Source: Anaerolineaceae bacterium | GTDB lineage: Bacteria; Chloroflexota; Anaerolineae; Anaerolineales; Anaerolineaceae | Reading direction: 5' to 3' | Length of the DNA stretch: 8,915 nucleotides | NCBI GenBank assembly: GCA_003446605.1 | Contig: DMDF01000126.1 | Coordinates: 1-8,915, forward strand | Part shown: positions 1 to 6,027 of the stretch, piece after piece | Numbering within the stretch: the stretch's first letter is position 1 | How the letters are laid out: each line of letters starts with the position of its first letter | Notes under the pieces: generated by a model | Told to the model about the DNA's origin: nothing | Seen by the model: only the letters and a program-made list of their open reading frames with translations | Database searches by the model: none | Translations under genes and position numbers: made by a program

Positions 1-451
1 CGGTGCGTGGATTTTCCCCACCGGAGATGTTGGCAGAGGTAGCGGCAATGACACCCGTCTGACGGATGAGATGGCGCAGCCAACCATGTTTCGGCATGCG
101 CACACCCACGGTGGGGTAAGGGGTCAAAATTTCCGGGATATCCATGCGTTTGGAGATGATGAGAGTCAAGGGTCCAGGCCAGAATTGCTGGGCGAGTATT
201 TGCGCGCTCTCGGAAATGCCATCCGTTGTACAGATGATCTGTTCGTATTCTCCGATCAATATCGGGATAGCTTTGGCGCTGTCACGTTCTTTGATATGGT
301 AGATCTCATGGATGGCTTGTTCTTTATCCAATAAGCATGCGATGCCATACACCGTGTCGGTGGGAATGGCGATGACGCTGCCTTTATTAAGCTCTTCGAT
401 GGCGATATCCATCGTTTCAGGATGGTTCATGGGCAATACTTCGGTGAACAT
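1..451 (-). CDS. tsaC: Threonylcarbamoyl-AMP synthase (Sua5/YrdC/TsaC family), 3' end cut off by window edge
   Basis: Members of this family make threonylcarbamoyl-adenylate from threonine, bicarbonate and ATP, the first step of the t6A modification at position 37 of ANN-decoding tRNAs; they act in the cytoplasm. I translated 150 codons from the ATG at 449-451. Visible family marks are the N-terminal VIAIPTDTVYGIAC stretch (about residues 26-39), a KxRxxxK motif (Lys54, Arg56, Lys60), the WPGPLTLI segment (91-98), the VGVRMP segment (115-120) and ATSANISGG (137-145), all in the expected order. The start is supported by AGAAGGAG seven bases upstream, which overlaps the end of prmC; the genes are 14 bases apart, so they are probably cotranscribed. 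The C-terminus lies outside the window, so I cannot say whether this is a short TsaC or a long Sua5 with the extra C-terminal domain. Family assignment is firm. Confidence 0.93.
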   Translation of the reverse strand, partial: MFTEVLPMNHPETMDIAIEELNKGSVIAIPTDTVYGIACLLDKEQAIHEIYHIKERDSAKAIPILIGEYEQIICTTDGISESAQILAQQFWPGPLTLIISKRMDIPEILTPYPTVGVRMPKHGWLRHLIRQTGVIAATSANISGGENPRT

Positions 452-465
452 GGCAGTGCTCCTTC

Positions 466-1317
466 TCAGAGTTGAATGACCAGCAACCGATCCCGGTTTG
501 CCAGATCCTTTTTAATTATCATCTGAGCCCCGGGAAAATGCAAACGAGCCATTTCACTTACTGCATTTGCTTGATCGAATTGCATTTCTAATAAAATGCT
601 GGCATAGGGCGTCAAGCGAGTATGGGATTGATCCAGCAAGGCACGCATGATATGCATGCCATCTTCCCCGCCATCCAATGCCAGGGAGGGTTCGAATCGG
701 CTAACCTCCAGGCTGGTTACAGCATGGCTGGGGATGTAGGGTAGGTTGGCACAGATCAGGTCGAATGGTGCCTCCACACCAGACAACAGATTACATTGCA
801 ACAGGAAAACCCGCTCTTGCAGAGTGTGATGACGGAAATTTTGGGAAGCAACACGCAGCGCATTAAAAGAAATGTCACTGGCGATGATGCTGGCATCGGA
901 CCGATGCGCTGCAATCGCCGCGGCGATACATCCACTGCCGGTGCCAACATCCGCGATCAGGCTGGGGCTGTTTTGTAAAGAGAGTATCTCCAGCGCGGTC
1001 TCAACCAGCAGCTCGCTTTCGGGGCGTGGGATAAGCACATCCGGAGAGACATGAAAGCGCATTCCATAGAAATCCCAATACTGTAGGATATACGCCAGCG
1101 GTTTGCCTTGTAATAAAGCCTGCAGATCTTTTTCGAGCATGAGCAATTGCTGTTCGGTCAGGATCGCATCCGGATGGGCAAGCAGCCATGCGCGCGGTTG
1201 ATTGTAAGATTTTTCAAGCAGGGCATATAAAGATGAGGCAGGTTCTTGCGGAATACGAGGATGCAGCTCAGTGCGGGCTTGTTGCAACCAATCCGCGATG
1301 CTGCTTTTATTCTTCAC
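466..1317 (-). CDS. prmC: Release factor glutamine N5-methyltransferase PrmC (HemK)
   Basis: PrmC uses S-adenosylmethionine to methylate the glutamine of the GGQ motif in RF1 and RF2, which speeds peptide release. With the GTG start at 1315-1317 the protein is 283 residues, the usual family length. It has the N-terminal helical domain (about 1-75), GKPLAYIL (71-78), LIPRPESE (95-102), the SAM-binding DVGTGSG (123-129) and the catalytic-site tetrapeptide at 191-194. That tetrapeptide is NLPY, where most members have NPPY. The frame stays open upstream to an ATG at 1428, but those 37 extra codons lie inside prfA and read unlike any PrmC N-terminus. The GTG start has a GGAAG six bases upstream and gives an 11-base overlap with the prfA stop, suggesting translational coupling with its own substrate's gene. 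An ATG at 1353 is a less likely alternative. The function is confident; the start is moderately so. Confidence 0.92.
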   Translation of the reverse strand: MKNKSSIADWLQQARTELHPRIPQEPASSLYALLEKSYNQPRAWLLAHPDAILTEQQLLMLEKDLQALLQGKPLAYILQYWDFYGMRFHVSPDVLIPRPESELLVETALEILSLQNSPSLIADVGTGSGCIAAAIAAHRSDASIIASDISFNALRVASQNFRHHTLQERVFLLQCNLLSGVEAPFDLICANLPYIPSHAVTSLEVSRFEPSLALDGGEDGMHIMRALLDQSHTRLTPYASILLEMQFDQANAVSEMARLHFPGAQMIIKKDLANRDRLLVIQL

Positions 1318-2383
1318 CCTGTTCTTCCACCAAAGATAGTCGTTCGGTCTCATCACGCAAGGAAAGTTCGTCAATGAACATATCGATATCCCCTTCCATA
1401 ACGGACGCCAGATTATGCGAAGAGACATTGATACGGTGGTCGGTCACGCGCGATTGCGGGTAGTTATAGGTACGTATCTTTTCAGAGCGTTCACCACTGC
1501 CCACCTGCGATAAGCGGGTGGCATCGCGTTCATCCTTGCGTTTTTGCTCTTCGATTTCATATAAGCGCGCGCGCAGGATGCTCATGGCACGCAGACGGTT
1601 TTGAAGCTGCGAGCGTTCATCCTGGCAGGCGACCACCATGCCGGTGGGAATGTGGGTGATACGGATGGCGGTGGCGTTCTTCTGCACGTTCTGCCCGCCT
1701 GCGCCTGCGGATTTATATACATCGACTCGTAGATCAGATTCGGGGATATCAATATCCACGTCTTCTGCTTCTGCCAATACAGCCACGGTCACGGTAGAGG
1801 TATGAATGCGCCCGGAGGATTCCGTGCTGGGAATGCGCTGCACGCGGTGAACACCGGATTCAAACTTCAAACGTGAATATGCCCCTCTGCCTTTGACCAT
1901 GAAGATGATCTCCTTGAATCCACCAATCCCGGTCTCATTTTGGGAAAGGATTTCGATTTTCCAGCCCCTTGAATCGGAATAACGCGTGTACATTCGGTAT
2001 AGATCCGCGGCAAACAAACCAGCTTCGTCGCCACCGGTCCCGGCGCGAATCTCCATGATGACATTACGCTTGTCACGTGGATCCTTGGGAACCAGCATGC
2101 CTTTTAATTCAAGTTCCAACTTCTCAATTTCAGGCTCGAGGTTCTGGATATCCTCCTGTGCCAGACCGCGCATCTCCTCATCATCACTGTCAAGTAGAGC
2201 TTGCGCTTCTTCCAGGTTCTTTATTTTTTGCCTGTAAATAGCACTCTTCTTCACAATGGTTTCAAGATCCGCACGCTCCTTGGAGAACTCAGCCACTTTT
2301 TGATAGTCTTCCAGATTTTCCTGAATCTGCTGATTTATTTCTTCGTATCTCGTTTCGATTGCTGCGAGACTTTCTAATAACAT
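1307..2383 (-). CDS. prfA: Peptide chain release factor 1 (RF1)
   Basis: RF1 reads UAA and UAG in the ribosomal A site and triggers hydrolysis of peptidyl-tRNA. The protein is 358 residues, typical for RF1. Residues 1-100 form a charged, helical, coiled-coil-like domain 1. IRAGTGGDEA (112-121) opens domain 2. The stop-codon recognition tripeptide is Pro185-Ser186-Thr187 in HRVQRIPSTES, which fits the PxT signature of RF1 and excludes RF2 (SPF). GAGGQ (227-231) carries the catalytic GGQ with Gln231, the target of PrmC. The residues just after it read NVQKNATA rather than the more familiar HVN-TDSA type. The C-terminal part has IRTYNYPQSRVTDHR (303-317), also standard. GAGG lies about six bases before the ATG. 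It heads the leftward operon with prmC and tsaC. No truncation or frameshift is visible. Confidence 0.97.
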   Translation of the reverse strand: MLLESLAAIETRYEEINQQIQENLEDYQKVAEFSKERADLETIVKKSAIYRQKIKNLEEAQALLDSDDEEMRGLAQEDIQNLEPEIEKLELELKGMLVPKDPRDKRNVIMEIRAGTGGDEAGLFAADLYRMYTRYSDSRGWKIEILSQNETGIGGFKEIIFMVKGRGAYSRLKFESGVHRVQRIPSTESSGRIHTSTVTVAVLAEAEDVDIDIPESDLRVDVYKSAGAGGQNVQKNATAIRITHIPTGMVVACQDERSQLQNRLRAMSILRARLYEIEEQKRKDERDATRLSQVGSGERSEKIRTYNYPQSRVTDHRINVSSHNLASVMEGDIDMFIDELSLRDETERLSLVEEQGEE

Positions 2384-2427
2384 AAGACCTCACTAGTTGG
2401 TGAAAATATACATAAAAAAAGGATCAC

Positions 2428-2471
2428 AAATGGAATCCTCACCGTATTATACCAGTCTGTGGATTCCATTT
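2428..2471. repeat. 44-bp dyad with perfect 11-bp arms in the divergent promoter region, candidate operator
   Basis: The left arm AAATGGAATCC (2428-2438) and the right arm GGATTCCATTT (2461-2471) are exact reverse complements separated by 22 bp. Each arm contains a nearly self-palindromic core, TGGAATCC(T) at 2431-2439 and TGGATTCCA at 2460-2468, so they are also near-direct repeats 29 bp apart. The dyad covers the start region of prfA and the spacer of the ridA promoter. Binding of a dimeric regulator to both sites is an inference. It does not look like a terminator, since a 22-base loop and lack of a flanking U-run on the plus strand argue against it. Confidence 0.5.
2446..2451 (-). promoter_or_regulatory. 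Probable prfA promoter, extended -10 box
   Basis: Read on the minus strand, this is TGGTATAAT, a perfect TATAAT preceded by the TGn extension. No good -35 hexamer lies 16-18 bases upstream, which is common for extended -10 promoters. Transcription would start near 2439, giving a leader of about 56 bases before the prfA ATG. The box lies at the exact centre of the 2428-2471 dyad. This is a prediction from sequence only. Confidence 0.55.
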
Positions 2472-2477
2472 TATAAT
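2472..2477 (+). promoter_or_regulatory. Probable ridA promoter, -10 box
   Basis: A perfect TATAAT on the plus strand, directly against the right arm of the dyad. No hexamer resembling TTGACA is found 16-19 bases upstream, so the promoter may be weak or need an activator. Transcription would start near 2484, leaving a leader of roughly 22 bases that contains the GGAGG at 2496-2500. An upstream in-frame ATG at 2476 overlaps this box and so could not be used by this transcript. Confidence 0.5.
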
Positions 2478-2505
2478 GAAGAAAACAATTGATGTGGAGG
2501 TAAAA

Positions 2506-2898
2506 ATGGGTACAATAAAAGAGACTATTTCTAAAGCAGAACAGGCACCTCAGGCAGTTGGTCCATACTCGCTGGCGGTGAAAGCCGGAAATTTTGTGTT
2601 CACAGCAGGGCAGCTGGGTCTGGATGCGGAAAGTGGTAGTTTGGTGGAGGGGGGTATTCAGGCGCAAACGAAAAAGGCGCTGGAAAATTTGTGTGCTGTT
2701 CTGAAGGAAGCTGGCTCGGATATTTCGCTGGTTGTAAAGACAACCGTATTCTTACAACATATCAGCGATTTCGCTGCAATGAATGACGTATATGCTACAT
2801 TCTTCAAAACAGACGCCCCGGCGCGTTCTGCAGTGGAGATTGCTGCACTGCCCAAGGGTGGACTGGTGGAGATCGAAGCGGTTGCATTGCTAAAATAG
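2506..2898 (+). CDS. ridA: RidA family reactive imine/enamine deaminase
   Basis: RidA proteins hydrolyse reactive enamine and imine intermediates such as 2-aminoacrylate, made by PLP enzymes, to keto acids and ammonia. They are small cytoplasmic trimers. The protein is 130 residues from the ATG at 2506, the usual size. Family marks are an N-terminal QAPQAVGPYSLAV segment, VFTAGQLGLD, and the C-terminal PARSAVEIAALPKGGLVEIEAVA, whose arginine binds the substrate carboxylate in characterised members. I chose 2506 over the in-frame ATG at 2476 because GGAGG sits five bases before it, the length then matches the family, and the upstream ATG overlaps the predicted -10 box. It is divergent from prfA and only 16 bases before the response regulator gene, so it may lead a long transcript. 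Some RidA paralogues have other roles, so the exact substrate is not certain. Confidence 0.92.
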   Translation: MGTIKETISKAEQAPQAVGPYSLAVKAGNFVFTAGQLGLDAESGSLVEGGIQAQTKKALENLCAVLKEAGSDISLVVKTTVFLQHISDFAAMNDVYATFFKTDAPARSAVEIAALPKGGLVEIEAVALLK

Positions 2899-2914
2899 AT
2901 CAAGGAGAAAAACG

Positions 2915-3595
2915 ATGCCGGGTGATCTCATCCTGGTGGTGGATGATGAGGAAAATATCCAGGATATTTCCCGTATGTATCTGGAACAGGAGGGATACGA
3001 GGTGCGGGGAATTGATGATGGCGTAGAAGCCGTGAACGCTGCTCGAACCTTGAATGCTGCTTTAATGGTGCTGGATATCATGCTGCCCGGCATGGATGGA
3101 TTTGCCGTGTGCCATACGCTGCGGAAGGAAAATAATCCGATCCCCATCATCATACTGACTGCCCGTGATGAAGATGCTGATAAGATCATGGGTCTGGAAT
3201 TGGGTGCGGATGATTACGTGATCAAACCCTTCAACCCGCATGAATTGGTGGCACGTGTGAAAGCTATTCTGCGCCGCGAGGATTATCAAAATCACCCCCT
3301 GCAGGGGGTGCTGCAAGTTGGAGACATGGAACTTGATCTTGACCAGCATACCGTACGAATTGCACATGAACCTGCGTATCTGCGAACGCAGGAGTTTGAG
3401 GTACTGCGGGTATTGGCAGAAAACCCAGGTCGGGTTTTTAAACGAGAACAGTTATTAAACCTGGCTTGGGGATTTGATTTTTACGGGCAGACCCGCACGG
3501 TTGATATGCACATTGCGCAGATAAGACGAAAGATCGTGAAGAGCAAGGTAAGAATCGAAACCGTGATAGGAATAGGATATAAATTAATCAGCTGA
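2915..3595 (+). CDS. OmpR/PhoB-family DNA-binding response regulator
   Basis: This is the output half of a two-component system, a transcription factor activated by aspartate phosphorylation. The protein has 226 residues. The receiver domain (about 5-120) has the acidic pair Asp10/Asp11, the phospho-acceptor Asp54 in VLDIMLPGMDG, the switch Thr82 and Tyr101, and Lys104 in the KPF motif, so all key residues are present. The winged-helix effector domain (about 130-225) contains the RTQEFEVLRVL, GRVFKREQLL and TRTVDMHIAQIRRKI segments that mark the OmpR/PhoB class. AAGGAG lies seven bases before the ATG. Its stop overlaps the ATG of the kinase gene by one base (TGATG), so the two are translationally coupled and surely partners. 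Target genes cannot be read from sequence. The nearest relatives by feel are the VicR/PhoP-like regulators, but I would not assign a specific name. Confidence 0.95.
   Translation: MPGDLILVVDDEENIQDISRMYLEQEGYEVRGIDDGVEAVNAARTLNAALMVLDIMLPGMDGFAVCHTLRKENNPIPIIILTARDEDADKIMGLELGADDYVIKPFNPHELVARVKAILRREDYQNHPLQGVLQVGDMELDLDQHTVRIAHEPAYLRTQEFEVLRVLAENPGRVFKREQLLNLAWGFDFYGQTRTVDMHIAQIRRKIVKSKVRIETVIGIGYKLIS
3293..3310. repeat. Perfect 18-bp GC-rich palindrome inside the response regulator gene
   Basis: The sequence CACCCCCTGCAGGGGGTG is its own reverse complement over all 18 bases. In RNA it could fold as a seven-base-pair stem closed by a UGCA loop. It encodes HPLQGV in the linker between the receiver and winged-helix domains (about residue 127-132). 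No U-run follows, so it is not a terminator. Confidence 0.8.
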
Positions 3596-5001
3596 TGTTC
3601 AATACTTTACGCTCCCGTTTGTGGTTGTCGTACGCTTTGATCGTGCTGATGGTGCTGGTGGTTGGTTCTATTGGATTGATCGTCGCACTGCGGCAGAGTC
3701 CGCTGCTCTACCGGCAGGTGATCAACCGGCTGGATGTTACTTCTGAACTGCTGGTAAGGCGTTTTGAACCTTTTATCAACTTACCCACGGAGCAATTTCA
3801 GGACGTATTTTCCGAGGAGACGGTGGATAGCGATGTTCAGGTGGCAGTTGTGAATATCAATGGGAATTATCTTGCGTCCAATTTTCAAGATGACAATGAT
3901 ATCGTCGCCGGTATACAACGCGAAAATGATCTCCAGCAGGTCAGCCAATCAGAAATATCCATTTATAAAGATGCTGAAGGCGAAGAATGGTTCTATAAGG
4001 TTCAATCGATAGGAAGCGATTATTATCTGTTAACAGCCAGTTTCAAACCGCAATATAGCTTCAGTATGATCGTGAAAGATGAATTTTTGGGTCCATTAAT
4101 GCAAGCTGGCTTGATTGTAATGTTGATCGCTATTTTTATCAGCTTGTTCATCAGCAACTGGATCACACTTCCATTAAAACGGATGTCTGAATCTGCGGAA
4201 GCGCTTTCAAAAGGAGATCTGATTAATATCCCCTTGCAAGGACCGAAAGAAGTGCGCCGCTTGGCACAGACTTTCAATACCATGAGCCAGAAGATCACTG
4301 CCAGCGCTCGCTCACAGCGGGAGTTCATTGTGAGCGTATCCCATGAATTCAAGACACCGCTTACCTCCATCCAGGGTTTTGCGCAGGCTATTCTGGATGG
4401 AACGGTTCAATCGAAAAAAGAGATCAATAAAGCTGCCAATGTGATATTGATCGAAACGAACCGGCTGAACCGTTTGATGTTGGATCTTTTGATGCTGGCA
4501 CGTTTGGAAGCCGGCACGGAGGATATGCGAGTTGAAGAAATATCCATCAAAGTTCTGCTTCAAAATATGGTGGATAAATTTTCAATCCTTGCGGAACAAA
4601 ATGAGGTACAGTTAAAACTGAATGAAGTTCCGGATGTGTTCGTGCGTGGTGATGGTGATCGATTGGCACAGGTTTTCTCTAATGTGATCGATAATGCCTT
4701 GAAATTTACTCCCAGCCATGGAAAGGTCGAAATTGGAGCATGTGTTGTCGAAAACGATATACTCATTCAAATAGAAGATAGCGGAATTGGAATCCCTCTT
4801 GATGAGCAGGAAAAGATTTTCGAGCGTTTTTATCAAATTGACTCCTCACGAAAATATGGAAAAAAGAAGGGTTTTGGTTTAGGATTATCAATAGCCCGTG
4901 AAATTATCCAATCGCATCATGGGCAGATATGGGTTGAAAACAATCCGGACGAAGGAAGCGTTTTTTTTGTGAAGCTTCCTATTTTTATGAATAAGAGATG
5001 A
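3595..5001 (+). CDS. Membrane sensor histidine kinase (HAMP, HisKA, HATPase), partner of the upstream regulator
   Basis: This kinase senses an unknown signal across the membrane, autophosphorylates and passes the phosphate to Asp54 of the upstream regulator. The protein has 468 residues. Order: short cytoplasmic start, first membrane helix (about 10-32), extracytoplasmic sensor region (about 33-163), second helix (about 165-190), HAMP linker (about 188-240), HisKA dimerisation domain with phospho-acceptor His250 in SVSHEFKTPLTS, then the ATPase domain with the N box (Asn363, Asn367), G1 box DSGIG (395-399), F box (FERFY, 409-413) and G2 box GFGLGL (426-431). All catalytic boxes are intact. 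The sensor part has an IxGNYLAS-like strand reminiscent of Cache/PDC folds but I cannot place it. Its stop overlaps the next gene's first ATG (ATGA), tying it to the glycosyltransferase gene. Confidence 0.95.
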   Translation: MFNTLRSRLWLSYALIVLMVLVVGSIGLIVALRQSPLLYRQVINRLDVTSELLVRRFEPFINLPTEQFQDVFSEETVDSDVQVAVVNINGNYLASNFQDDNDIVAGIQRENDLQQVSQSEISIYKDAEGEEWFYKVQSIGSDYYLLTASFKPQYSFSMIVKDEFLGPLMQAGLIVMLIAIFISLFISNWITLPLKRMSESAEALSKGDLINIPLQGPKEVRRLAQTFNTMSQKITASARSQREFIVSVSHEFKTPLTSIQGFAQAILDGTVQSKKEINKAANVILIETNRLNRLMLDLLMLARLEAGTEDMRVEEISIKVLLQNMVDKFSILAEQNEVQLKLNEVPDVFVRGDGDRLAQVFSNVIDNALKFTPSHGKVEIGACVVENDILIQIEDSGIGIPLDEQEKIFERFYQIDSSRKYGKKKGFGLGLSIAREIIQSHHGQIWVENNPDEGSVFFVKLPIFMNKR

Positions 5002-6005
5002 TTTTAATGGATAAAACCAAGCACCTTGTTTCAGTGATCGTACCTTGTTATAACGAAGAAAATACTATCCAATTATTATTGAATTCCATTCTGAAACAGG
5101 ATTTTCCCATCCGTGATGTTGAGGTCGTGATTTCAGATGCGTTCTCTCAAGATAAGACACGCGAAAAGATCATGGAATTTACTCAGGCACATCCTGAATT
5201 GGCGGTGAAGGTGGTAGATAATCCCCAATGCACCATCCCAGCTGCAGTGAATGCAGCTGCACAAGCGTCGGATGGTGAATACCTCGTGCGACTGGATGCG
5301 CACTCTATGCCATATCCAGATTACATCTCTACGTGTGTTCGTGATCTACAGGCAGGCAAAGGGACGAATGTAGGGGGCGTATGGGAGATACGCCCCGGAA
5401 CTGATAGCGGGATTGCACGAGCGATTGCAGCTGCAGCAGCCAATCCATTGGCGGTGGGGGATGCGCGCTACCGTTTCTCGAACCAGGAAGGGGAGGTGGA
5501 TACTGTTCCCTTTGGATCATTCCGCCGTGACCTTTTCTTCGAAATTGGTGGGTTTGATGAAAGTTTGCTAACCAACGAAGATTATGAATTCAACGTGCGG
5601 ATCCGAAAACAGGGAGGAAAGATCTGGTTTGATCCGAATATTCGCTGTATCTATTTTGCACGTAAGAATCTGAACGAGCTGGCGAAACAATATTGGCGCT
5701 ATGGATTCTGGAAATTCAAGATGCTGAAACGCTATCCTGACACTTTGCGTTGGAGACAGGCTTTACCCCCCGTTTTTGTATTGGTAAATGCGTTGGGTAT
5801 ACTTCTTTCGCCGTTCTTCGGATGGATCATTCTTCCTTATCTGTCGGTATTAGGTCTGTATTGTTTGATCTTATTATTAGCTGGAGTTCGTGAGGCGATT
5901 AGAAGGAGTGAACCAGGATTGATATTTTTCTTACCTGCAGCCATCATGACCATGCATTTTGCATGGGGCGCGGGTTTTCTCATGAGCATACTGACAAAGA
6001 AATAA
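4998..6005 (+). CDS. Family 2 glycosyltransferase, ExoA-like, with C-terminal membrane helices
   Basis: This protein probably transfers a sugar from a nucleotide donor to a lipid-linked oligosaccharide at the inner face of the membrane. It has 335 residues. The GT-A domain (about 9-240) has VSVIVPCYNEENT (11-23), a DAFSQDKT loop (47-54), the metal-binding DAHS (100-103) in place of DxD, VPFGSFRRDLF (170-180), the acceptor-side TNEDYEFN (192-199) and QYWRYG (231-236). Hydrophobic helices follow at about 256-298 and 306-332. This layout matches the succinoglycan ExoA type of GT2 enzymes. Two starts are possible: the ATG at 4998, which overlaps the kinase stop as ATGA, or the ATG at 5007, for which a weak AAGAG stands nine bases upstream. 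The sugar and linkage are unknown. It lies 22 bases before the sugar transferase gene and likely works in the same pathway. Confidence 0.88.
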   Translation: MILMDKTKHLVSVIVPCYNEENTIQLLLNSILKQDFPIRDVEVVISDAFSQDKTREKIMEFTQAHPELAVKVVDNPQCTIPAAVNAAAQASDGEYLVRLDAHSMPYPDYISTCVRDLQAGKGTNVGGVWEIRPGTDSGIARAIAAAAANPLAVGDARYRFSNQEGEVDTVPFGSFRRDLFFEIGGFDESLLTNEDYEFNVRIRKQGGKIWFDPNIRCIYFARKNLNELAKQYWRYGFWKFKMLKRYPDTLRWRQALPPVFVLVNALGILLSPFFGWIILPYLSVLGLYCLILLLAGVREAIRRSEPGLIFFLPAAIMTMHFAWGAGFLMSILTKK

Positions 6006-6027
6006 TTGAGTACAATATATATTCGAT

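Noticed and set aside
71..334. 87-codon plus-strand frame at the left edge
   Set aside because: It is antisense to the clearly conserved TsaC/Sua5 coding sequence.
1318..1428. N-terminal extension of prmC by 37 codons to an ATG inside prfA
   Set aside because: The extension does not resemble a PrmC N-terminus, would overlap prfA by over 120 bases, and the GTG at 1317 gives the normal length.
2414..2439. Possible attenuator in the prfA leader: five-base-pair stem AGGAT/ATCCT followed by seven U residues on the minus strand
   Set aside because: The stem is very weak with a ten-base loop, and it would begin at the predicted transcript start, too early for intrinsic termination.
2374..2667. 97-codon minus-strand frame over the prfA start, the promoter region and ridA
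   Set aside because: It overlaps two real genes and both predicted promoters, and its translation has no family resemblance.
5239..5259. Inverted repeat CAGCTGCA / TGCAGCTG with a five-base loop inside the glycosyltransferase gene
   Set aside because: It encodes alternating alanine codons (GCT, GCA) in an Ala-rich stretch, and a similar run recurs near 5429, so it is explained by codon composition.
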